Origin: Petrolisthes cinctipes
Taxonomy: Eukaryota > Arthropoda > Malacostraca > Decapoda > Porcellanidae
NCBI GenBank assembly: GCA_033782935.1
Contig: JAWQEG010000416.1
Span: 310,001 to 374,000 of the forward strand
Length of the DNA: 64,000 nt
Direction of reading: 5' to 3'
Part shown: piece after piece, positions 26,401-36,977 of the stretch
Numbering within the stretch: the first letter of the stretch is position 1
How the letters are laid out: the number at the start of each line of letters is the position of its first letter
Notes under the pieces: model-generated
Told to the model about the DNA's origin: nothing
What the model saw: the letters and a program-made list of their open reading frames with translations, nothing else
Databases searched by the model: none
Made by a program: the position numbers and the translations under genes

Positions 26401-29400
26401 TGAATTTGAGATTTAAACGGGTTCAGAAGATGCATGCACATATCGAGTTTGGGCACATAAAATATCGATTTTTAGCATGTTTTGGTCCCATATTTTGAAA
26501 TAATTCTAGCACTGAGTGGGCATGTACAGATTGCTTCTGCGACCAAAAAATTTCGAATTTTCGGGTGTTTTGAGCCTGAATTTGGGAAATAAACGGGTAC
26601 AGAAGATGCATGCACATATCGACTTTGGGCACCAAAAATATCGATTTTTAGCATGTTTTGGGCCCATATTTTGAAAACATTCTAGCACTGAGTAGGCATG
26701 TACAGATCGTTTTAGGGACTTTAAAAATATTGAATTTTCGGGGATTTTGAGCCTGAATTTGAGATATAAAAGGGTACAGAAGATACAAGCAATTATCGAC
26801 TTTTTGCACCTAAAATATCGATTTTGAGCATGTTTTGGGTCTGAATATTGAAAACATTCTAGCAAGGAGTAGGCATGTACAGATCGCTTCTGGGACCCAA
26901 AAATATCGAATTTTCTGTTGTTTTGAACCTGAATTTGGGATATAGACGGGTACAGAAGATGCATACACATATTGACTTTGGGCACCTAAAATATCGATTT
27001 TGAGCATGTTATGGGCCTGTATTTTGAAAATACTCGAACACGGTGTAGGCATGTACAGATCGCTTCTGGGACACAAAAACATCGATTTTTTGGGTGTTTT
27101 GAGCCTGAATTTGAGATATAAACGAGTACAGAAGATGCATGCACATATCGACTTTGGCACCCAAAATATCGATTTTGAGCATGTTTTGGGCCTATATTAT
27201 AAAATTATTCTAGGACTGAGTAGGCATGTACAGATCGCTTCTGGGACACAAAAATATCGAATTGTCGGGTGTTTTGAGCCTGAATTTGAGATATAAACGG
27301 GTACAGAGGATGCATGCACATATCGACTTTGGGCACCTAAAATATCGATTTTTAGTATGTTTTGGGCCTGTATTTTGAAAATACTCTAACACGGAGTAGA
27401 CATGTACATATCGCTTTTGGGACCCAAAAATATAGAATTTTCGGGTGGTTTGAGCCTGAATTTGGGAAATAGACGGGTACAGAAGATACATGCACATATC
27501 GACTTTGGGCACCAAAAATATTGATTTTTATCATGTTTTGGGCCCATATTTTAAAAACATTCTAGCACTGAGTAGGCATGTACAGATCGCTCCTGGGATT
27601 CAAAAATATCGAATTTTCGGGTGTTCTGAGCCTAAATTTGAGATATAAACGGGTACAGAAGATGCATGCACATATCGACTTTGGACCCCTAAAATATCAA
27701 TTTTAGCATTTTCGGAGCCTATATTTTGAAAACATTTTAGCACTGAGTAGGCATGTACAGATCGCTTAAGGGACCCAAAAATATTGAATTTTCTGAGATT
27801 TTGAGCCTGAATTTGAGATATAAACGGGTACAGAATATGCATGCACTTATCGACTTTTTGTACCTAAAATATCGATTTTAAGCATGTTTTGGGTCTGTAT
27901 CTTGAAAACATTCTAGCAAGGAGTAGGCATGAACAGATCGCTTCTGGGACCCAAAAATATCGAATATTCTATTGTTTTGAACCTGAATTTGGGATATAGA
28001 CGGGTACAGAAGATGCATACACATATTGACTTTGGGCACATAAAATATTGATTTTCAGCATGTTTTGGTCCTGTATTTTGAAAATACTCTAACACGGAGT
28101 AGGCATGTACAGATCGCTTAAGGGACCCAAAAATATCGAATTTTCGGGTGTTCTGAGCTTGAATTTGAGATATAAACGGGTACAGAAGATGCATGCACAT
28201 ATCGACTTTGGGCAGCAAAAAATATCGATTTTGAACATGTTTTGGGCCTATATTATAAAAATATTCTAGCACTGAGTAGGCATGTACAGATCGCTTCTGG
28301 GACCCAAAAAAATCGAATTTTCGGGTGTTTTTAGCTTGAATTTGGGATATAAACGGGTACAGAAGATACATACACATATTGACTTTGGGCACCTAAAATA
28401 TCAATTTTTATTATGTTTTGGGCCTGTATTGTAAAAATACTCTAACACGGAGTAGACATGTAAAGATCGCTTTTGGGACCCAAAAATATCGAATTTTCGG
28501 GAGTTATGAACCTGAATTTGAGATTTAAACGAGTACAGAAGATGCTTGCACATATCGACTTTGGGCACCAAAAATATCGATTTTTAGCATGTTTTGGGCC
28601 CATATTTTAAAAACATTCTAGCACTGAGTAGGCATGTACAGATCGCTCCTGGGATTCAAAATAAATTTGAGATATAAACGGGTACAGAAGATGTATGCAC
28701 ATATCGACTTTGGATCCCTAAAATATCAATTTTAGCATTTTCGGAGCCTATATTTTAAATTTTTTTTAGCACTGAGTAGGCATGTACAGATCGCTTAAGG
28801 GACCCAAAAATATTGAATTTTCGGGGATTTTGAGCCTGAATTTGAGATATAAACGGGTACAGAAGATGCATGCACATATCGACTTTGGCACCCAAAATAT
28901 CGATTTTGAGCATGTTTTGGGCCCATATTATAAAAATATTCTTGCACTGAGTAAGCATGTACAGATCGCTTCTGGGACCCAAAAATATCGAAATTTCGGG
29001 TGTTTTGAGCTTGAATTTGGGATATAAACGGGTACAGAAGATGCAAACACATATTGACATTGGGCACCTAAAATATTGATTTTCAGCATGTTTTGGGCCT
29101 GTATTTTGAAAATACTCTAACACGGAGTAGGCATGTACAGATCGCTTCTGAGACCCAAAAATATAGAATTTTCACGTGCTATGAGCTTGAATTTGGGAAG
29201 TAAACGGGTACAGAAGATACATACACATATTGACTTTGGGCACCTAAAATATCGATTTTCAGCATGTTTTGGGCCTGTATTTTAAAAATACTCTAACACG
29301 GAGTAGTCATGTACAGATCGCTTCTGGGACACAAAAATATCGAATTTTCGGGGTTTTTGAGCCTGAATTTGAGATTTAAACGGGTACAGAAGATTCATGC

Positions 29401-32400
29401 ACATATCGAGATTGGGCACCTAAAATATCGATTTTTAGCATGTTTTAAGCCCATATTTTGAAATATTTCTAGCACTGAGTAGGCATGTACAGATCGCTTC
29501 TGGGACCCAAAAACATCGAAATTTCGGGTGTTTTGAGCCTGAATTTGGGATATAACCAGGTAAAGAAGAGACATACACATATTGACTTTGGGCACCTAAA
29601 AAATAATTTTCAGCATGTTTTGGGCCTGTATTTCAAAAACACCATTACACGGAGTATACACGTACAGATCGCTTCTGGGACCCAAAAATATTGAATTGTC
29701 GGGTGTTTTGAGCCTGAATTTGAGATATAAACGGGTACAGAGGATGCATGCACATATCGACTTTGGGCACCTAAAATATCGATTTTTAGTATGTTTTGGG
29801 CCTGTATTTTGAAAATACTATAACACGGAGTAGACATGTACATATCGCTTTTGGGATCCAAAAATATAGATTTTTCGGGTGTTTTGAGCCTGAATTTGGG
29901 AAATAGACGGGTACAGAAGATGTATGCACATATCGACTTTTGGCACCAAAAATATCGATTTTTAGCATGTTTTGGGCCCATATTTTAAAAACATTCTAGC
30001 ACTGAGTAGGCATGGACAGATCGCTCCTGGGATTCAAAAATATCGAATTTTCGGGTGTTCTGAGCCTAAATTTGAGATATAAACGGGTACAGAAGATGCA
30101 TGCACATATCGACTTTGGACCCCTAAAATATCAATTTTAGCATTTTCGGAGCCTATATTTTGAAAACATTTCAGCACTGAGTAGGCATGTATAGATCGCT
30201 TAAGGGACCCAAAAATATTGAATTTTCTGTTGTTTTGAACCTGAATTTGGGATATAGACGGGTACAGAAAATGCATACACATAATGACTTTGGGCACCTA
30301 TAATATCGATTTTGAGCACGTTTTGGGCCTGTATTTTGAAAATACTCTAACACGGTGTAGGTATGTACAGATCGCTTCTGGGACACTAAAATATCGATTT
30401 TTTGGGTGTTTTGAGCCTGAATTTGAGATATAAAAGGGTACAGAAGATGCATGCACATATCGACTTTGGCACCCAAAATATCGATTTTGAGCATGTTTTG
30501 GGCCTATATTATAAAAATATTCTAGCACTGAGTAGGCATGTACAGATCGCTTCTGGGACCCAAAAACATCGAATTTTCGGGTGTTTTGAGCCTGAATTTG
30601 GGATATAACCGGGTACAGAAGAGACATACACATATTGACTTTGGGCACCTAAAAATTAATTTTCAGCATGTTTTGGGCCTGTATTTCAAAAACACCCTAA
30701 CACGGAGTATACACGTACAGATCGCTTCTGGGACCCCAAAAAATCGAATTTTCGTGTGTTTTTAGATTGAATTTGGGAAATAAACGGGTACAGAAGATGC
30801 AATCACATATCGACTTTGGCACCCAAAATATCGATTTTGAGCATGTTTTGGGTCTGTATCTTGAAAACATTCTAGCAACGAGTAGGCATGTACAGATCGC
30901 TTCTGGGACCCAAAAATATAGAATTTTCGGGTATTTTGAGTCTGAATTTGGGAAGTAAACGGGTACAGAAGATGCATACACATATTGACTTTGGGCACCT
31001 AAAATATCGATTTTCAGCATGTTTTGGGCCTGTATTTTAAAAATACTCTAACACGGAGTAGGCATGTACAGATCGCTTCTGGGACCCAATAATATCGAAT
31101 TTTCGGGGATTTTGAGCCTGAATTTGAGATTTAAACGGGTACAGAAGATGCATTCACATATCGAGTTTGGGCACCTAAAATATCGATTTTTAGCATGTTT
31201 TGGGCCCATATTTTGAAATAATTCTAGCACTGAGTAGGCATGTACAGATTGCTTCTGAGACCAAAAAAATTCGAATTTTAAGGTGTTCTGAGCCTGAATT
31301 TGGGAAATAAACGGGTACAGAAGATGCATGCACATAATAACTTTGGGCACCAAAAATATCGATTTTTAGCATGTTTTGGGCCCATATTTTGAAAACATTC
31401 TAGCACTGAGTAGGCATGTATAGATCGCTTTAGGGACTTTAAAAATATTGAATTTTCGGGGATTTTGAGCCTGAATTTGAGACATAAACGGGTACAGAAG
31501 ATACAAGCACTTATCGACTTTTTGCACCTAAAATATCGATTTTACGCATGTTTTGGGTCTGAATCATGAAAACATTCTAGCAAGGAGTAGGCATGTACAG
31601 ATCGCTTCTGGGACCAAAAAATATCGAATTTTCTGTTGTTTTGAACCTGAATTTGGGATATAGACGGGTACAGAAGATGCATACACATATTGACTTTGGG
31701 CACCTAAAATATCGATTTTGAGCATGTTTTGGGCCTGTATTTTGAAAATACTCTAACACGGTGTAGGCATGTATAGATCGCTTCTGGGACACAAAAATAT
31801 CGAATTTTTGGGTGTTTTGAGCCTGAATTTGAGATATAAACGGGTACAGAAGATGCATGCACATATCGACTTTGGCACCCAAAATATCCATTTTGAGTAT
31901 GTTTTGGGCCTATATTATAAAAATATTCTAGCACTGAGTAGGCATGTAGAGATCGCTTAAGGGACCCAAAAATATCGAATTTTCGGGTGTTCTGAGCCTG
32001 AATTTGAGATATAAACGGGTACAGAAGATGCATGCACATATCGACTTTGGACACCTAAAATATTGATTTTTATCATGTTTTAATCCTATATTTTGAAAAC
32101 ATTCTAGCACTGAGTAGGCATGTACAGATCGCTTCTGGGACCCAAAAATATCGAATTTTCGGGTGTTTTGAGCCTGAATTTGAGTTTTAAACGGGTACAG
32201 AAGATGCATACACATTTTGACTTTGGGCACCTAAAATATTGATTTTCAGCATGTTTTGGGCCTGTATTTTGAAATTACTCTAACACAGTGTAGGCATGTA
32301 CAGATCGCTTCTGGGACACAAAAATATCGATTTTTTGGGTGTTTTGAGCCTGAATTTGAGATATTAACAGGTACAGAAGATGCATGCACATATCGACTTT

Positions 32401-33099
32401 GGCACCCAAAATATCGATTTTGAACATGTTTTTGGTCTGTATCTTGAAAACATTCTAGCAACGAGTAGGCATGTACAGATCGCTTCTGGGACCAAAAAAT
32501 ATCGAATTTTCTGTTGTTTTGAACCTGAATTTGGGATATAGACGGGTACAGAAGATGCATACACATATTGACTTTGGGCACCTAAAATATCGATTTTGAG
32601 CATGTTTTGGGCCTGTATTTCGAAATACTCTAACACGGTGTAGGCATGTACAGATCGCTTCTGGGATACAAAAATATCATTTTTTTGGGTGTTTTGAGCC
32701 TGAATTTGAGATATAAACGGGTGCAGAAGATGCATGCACATATCGACTTTGGCACTCAAAATATCGATTTTGAGCATGTTTTGGGCCTATATTATAAAAA
32801 TATTCTAGCACTGAGTAGGCATGTACAGATCGCTACTGGGACCCAAAAATATCGAATTTTCGGGTTTTTTTAGCCTGAATTTGGGATATATACGGGTTTA
32901 GAAGATGCATACACATATTGACTTTGGGCACCTAAAATATCGACTTTGAGCATGTTTTGGGCCTGTATTTCAAAAACACTCTAACACGGAGTATGCACGT
33001 ACAGATCGCTTCTGGGACCCAAAAATATTGAATTGTCGGGTGTTTGTAGCCTGAATTTGAGATATAAACGGGTACAGAGGATGCATGGACATATCGACT
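11407..33099. repeat. ~176-bp satellite array, block 2
   Basis: Continuation of block 1 after the transposon, about 123 monomers. Signature monomers recur at regular distances. A variant with TCTGAGATTTTGAGCC and TTTTTGTACC lies at about 3233, 5518, 6397, 11739, 14026 and 16137. Its spacings correspond to 13, 5, 12 (after subtracting the 4,112-bp insertion), 13 and 12 monomers. One monomer near 28655-28665 has an internal deletion of roughly 40 bp joining GGGATTCAAAA to TAAATTTGAG. The array ends at ATATCGACT near 33099, where it abuts an unrelated 78-bp array. Minus-strand open frames of 60-212 codons throughout are by-products of the sequence lacking stops and are not genes. Confidence 0.97.
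20128..23794. repeat. Recent 11-monomer higher-order duplication in the satellite
   Basis: About 1.73 kb at 20128-21860 is nearly identical to 22062-23794 at a constant offset of 1,934 bp (11 monomers). Shared private variants include GTGCTCCTAAAA, GTTTCTTGGACCC and TGTGCTGATCGC. Only a few single-base differences are visible between the blocks, far fewer than between neighbouring monomers. This marks a recent segmental amplification inside the older array. Confidence 0.88.
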
Positions 33100-34191
33100 G
33101 TCGTGACACACCGAATAGAGAGAGAGAGGGTGTAAAAAATGTGTGGCGGCCTCTTATGTTCGCTTTGCTCAATTATCAAGGTGACACACCGAGTAGAGAG
33201 AGAGAAGGGGTAGGAAATGTGTGTCAGCCTCTTTTATTCGCTTTGCTCAAATATCACATGGACACACCGAGTAGAGAGAGAGGGAGTAGGAAATGTGTGT
33301 CAGTCTCTTTTATTCGCTTTGCTCAAATATCACGGTGACACACCGATGGAGTCTGCAATGTGTGTCAGCCTCATTTATTCGCTTTGCTCAAATGTCACAG
33401 TGACACACCGAGTAGAGAGAGGAGTAGAAAATGTGTGGCGGCCTCTTATGTTCGCTTTGCTCAATTATCAAGGTGACACACCGAGTACAGAGAGAGAGAG
33501 GGTAGGAAATGTGTGTCAGCCTCTTTTATTTGCTTTGCTCAAATATCACAGTGACACACCGAGTAGAGAGAGAGAGGGAGTAGAAAATGTGTTGCGGCCT
33601 ATTATGTTCGCTTTGCTCAATTATCAAGGTGACACACCGAGTAGAGAGAGAGAGGGGGTAGGAAATGTGTGTCAGCCTCTTTTATTCGCTTTGCTCAAAT
33701 ATCACATGGACATACCGAGTAGAGAGAGAGAGAGTAGGGAATGTGTGTCATTTCTTTTTTATTTGCTTTGCTCAAATATCACAGTGACACACCGAGTAGA
33801 GAGAGAGAGGGAGTAGAAAATGTGTGGCGCCCTCTTATGTTCGCTTTGCTCAAATATCACATGGACACACCGAGTAGAGAGAGAGGGAGTAGGAAATGTG
33901 TGTCAGCCTCTTTTATTCGCTTTGCTCAAATATCACAGTGACACACCGAGTAGAGAGAGAGAGAGGGAATAGAAAATGTGTGGCGGCCTCTTATGTTCGC
34001 TTTGTTCAATTATCAAGGTGACACACAGAGTCGAGAGAGAGGGGGGGTAGGAAATGTGTGTCAGCCTCTTTTATTCGCTTTGTTCAAATATCACATGGAC
34101 ACACCGAGTAGAGAGAGAAGGAGTAGGAAATTTGTGTCAGCCTCTTTTATTCGCTTTGCTCAAATATCACATGGACATACCGAGTAGAGAG
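33100..34191. repeat. ~78-bp tandem array, first part
   Basis: Units of 78-79 bp starting GACACACCGAGTAGAGAG, followed by a variable GA tract, then AATGTGTG(T/G)C(A/G)GCC, TCTTTTATTCGCTTTGCTCA and A(A/T)TATCA. Starts at 33104, 33183 and 33261 show the period. At least three variants alternate: GTCAGCC units, GGCGGCC units with TTATGTT, and shortened units where GATGGAGTCTGCAATG replaces the GA tract. Because 78 is divisible by 3, open frames run through several units, but the sequence is non-coding in appearance. LINE-B interrupts it at about 34192. Confidence 0.96.
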
Positions 34192-36977
34192 ATTATTATT
34201 TAATTAATTTATTACGCCAAAGGCGTCAAACAAAGGTACAATATCACACATCACACATTATACTACAACTCCTTTCATAACCATCACAGTACAATACTAT
34301 ATTATGTCATATTATGTATTGCAGCCATTACAGTACAGTACAGCACTGTATCATATAATCTATAGTATGACATCTCTCAAATAAATAAACATTTCTCAAA
34401 TAAATATCACATATTACTGCACTGCACATCAAGTCTCATATCAGAGCAGCACTGTATTATTTGTATCACATCATCCCTTGATTTCCATATCAAATCATAC
34501 ATTGCTGCACCTTACATCTCAACTCACATCATAATCACCTCATATACCACTACAGTATCATGTCATGTATCATAGCACTACAAATACTGTACCACATTAC
34601 TAAATCGTAGCACCACACAAAAGTACTGTATATCCCATCATGTATCACATAATCAAAACTACTACATATCAACATCTTCATGGTATCATAATCAGACCAC
34701 AACACAATAACAGACCCCACACTACATTATATCACGAAATTATCCTTGAACATCACAGCATTGTATGTTTAGTATCACAGAATATAATATACTAAATAAT
34801 CCTACAACCATTACAGTACTGTACAGTATATCATCATCCTCACTACATCAAGATTACCCCATGACCACCCTTTTTGTCACAGCCATCATTATACAAACAG
34901 TTCAAATATAAAACTAGAATCCCCCAAAGTGTGGATGGCGAGCAAGAATTAGATCTAAGTTATCATCACTGAGTATATATTGGCAGGTTTGAAGTAGGTT
35001 CCGTCCCTGTGGCAACAGGTTCCTAACTGTGGGGCACTGAAGGCAGTAATGTTCCAGGTTGTTAGCATTAGGACTGTTGCACAGTTTACATGAGGTGTAA
35101 TGTGGTATATCCTGTGTATTTGCAACCTGCCACACAGGCCGATATCCCAGCCTGAGCCTGGCACTTACAACATTGTATCTACGCACCATGAGCCCATGTC
35201 GGCGGTATTTATGTCGGTTCTGAAGAAAATTATCATGGTGTTGTATAGAGACACTATTACCCCTCTCTTCATCCCTACGCTGTACTGTACTGGCAAGAGC
35301 TGCCGAATATATCCTGTGTTGAAGGCAGCGGAGGGAGGGCTGAACGTCCCCACCCCCAAAGCCCAGCGTGCAGGCGGCCTTGGCAAGACTGTCTACTGTG
35401 TCATTCCCAGCAAGCCCAATGTGGGAAGGCATCCATACGAAGGACAAGACAAGTGAGGCATTGTGGGCAGCTGCGAGTTGACACAATATGTCCCACACGA
35501 CACGGCCACAACTGGGCCCCGAAGATGAGAGTGCTTGAAGAGCAGATTTAGAGTCACTGATTATTAACCCATTCATATTTTTTCGAACAAGTAGAGTTAC
35601 TGCATCCAGAATGCCATGGAGTTCACAGAAGGTGGAGCTGGATGAGTCTGGCAGTCTGCGGCCACGCCAACCACCCTCCACAGGAGGCTCCATGGTGGGG
35701 GAAAACATGGCACACGCTGCACTCCCATCTGCCTGCACTGAACCATCAACATAGATATGGTGTCCGGCAGGAACTGACACTGATACATTGGCTATGGTCT
35801 CCAGGACTAACTGCTTCTGTAGAAGGGGATGGGCATCTTTAGAGGTTGGTGTAAAAGTGACAGCAGGAAGGGGAACCTGCCATGGTGGCAGTTCTTGGAC
35901 GGCTGCTTGCTCAGGCACATTGATATCAAGGTCATGAAGGTTGTCACACACTGCCTTGACTAGATTACGGCCTCCTGGTCGAAGTTGGGGATTGGGTGTG
36001 TCTTGGTCAAGTGATGTTCTGATGACAGCAGAGAAGTGTGGGGTATATTGTGGAGAGTAGAGACATTTAACAGAGAAAAATGTCACATTGGCATAGATCC
36101 TCTCTACTAGTGGAGGCAAGTTGAGCTCGGTCTGCATGTTGACTATTCGAGTGGAGGGAGGACAACCCAGGATAAATCTCATAACTCTATTCTGGAATTT
36201 TTCAAGAGGATCTAGTGCTTTCCTGGGTAGTTGAATAAGGGCAGGAGACAGGTAGTCAACAACTGACCTAAGGAAGAGGGTGTAGAGGATTTTTGCCACT
36301 GGGATAGATATACCTGTGGCCTTGGTTGCAAGCCACTTGATGGGGGCAAAGCGAGGCTCCAGTCGGTCCAGGAGACTCTTCACAAAGGGGTGAATTCGTT
36401 GTCGCGCAGGTATGGCTGGGGTGATCCTGACTGGTGCACCAAGGTACGTGTACTGTGTGCAGTGAGGTATAACGTTCCCACCCATCATGAATGCTGGCAA
36501 GGCTCTGAGGTTGCGGGCGGAGAAAATCCTGCTTTTTTCCGGAGAGAGAATAAGGCCACAGGAGGTAGAGGATACGTAGAAGTCTTGAAGAACACGTTGA
36601 AGGTCCTGAGGAGAAGTAGAGTGGATACAGATGTCGTCCGCATAACAGGTGACAGTGGTTCCAGGAATGGCAGGGAGGGGGGAGAGAAGACGGTGCATGA
36701 GGATATTGAAGAGAAATGGACTTAATACACCCCCCTGAGGAGTGCCGAGTTCAAATTTTTCAAAGGAGCTACATGCACCCTTGAAAAGGACACGTGAAGT
36801 TCTGTTACAGAGATAGCCCCTTATCCACTTCAAAAGGTTTCCCCTAACACCAAATTCTACGAGCTGATCAAGAATAATTTCCCTGTTGGCTACATCAAAT
36901 GCACTTTTCAGGTCAAGGAAGGCAACTATACTGGTGGGGGACAGGCGGGAGTAGAGTTCAGCCAGACAGTGATGGGG
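34192..36977 (-). mobile_element. LINE-B: 5'-truncated non-LTR retrotransposon with RNase H
   Basis: The insert interrupts the 78-bp array. Its 3' end on the minus strand is AT-rich and carries a small hairpin (GACGCC TTT GGCGT) a few bases before the terminus. The 5' end is cut within the reverse transcriptase domain at 36977, the usual outcome of incomplete target-primed reverse transcription. A target duplication cannot be resolved because both flanks are GA repeat (about 6 bp, AGAGAG). About 720 bp of 3' untranslated sequence (34192-34913) is rich in ATCACA-like words. The family is related to, but clearly distinct from, LINE-A in this window. Confidence 0.93.
34914..36976 (-). CDS. Partial LINE ORF2: reverse transcriptase, RNase H, zinc motif (LINE-B)
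   Basis: The open frame starts at the truncation point, with HHCLAELYSRLS then IVAFLDLKSAFDVANRE (RT motif A). It continues through GTPQGGVLSPFLFNILMHRL, the catalytic CYADDICIHST near 36631-36645, and the thumb-like region. An RNase H domain follows: YVDGSVQADGSAACAMF, CELHGILDAV, IISDSKSALQAL and FVWMPSHIGLAGNDTVD, with its acidic residues present. A C-terminal CKLC...HYC...C zinc motif precedes the end HPHFGGF. Endonuclease and ORF1 are missing. The remaining ~687 codons have no stop or frameshift, so the insertion is young. RT plus RNase H places it in the I-like group of LINEs. No start codon is expected in a truncated copy. Confidence 0.93.

Noticed and set aside
1..33099. Dozens of 60-212-codon minus-strand open frames (e.g. 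14729-15367) with repeated MCMHLLYPFISQIQAQ-like peptides
   Set aside because: They follow the satellite monomer, overlap in several frames and appear only because the monomer has few stops. There is no conserved start context, splice pattern or domain.
1..33099. CENP-B box in the satellite (TTTGAG...AAACGGG)
   Set aside because: The spacing between TTTG and CGGG is two bases too long for the nTTCGnnnnAnnCGGGn consensus and TTCG is not conserved in the unit.
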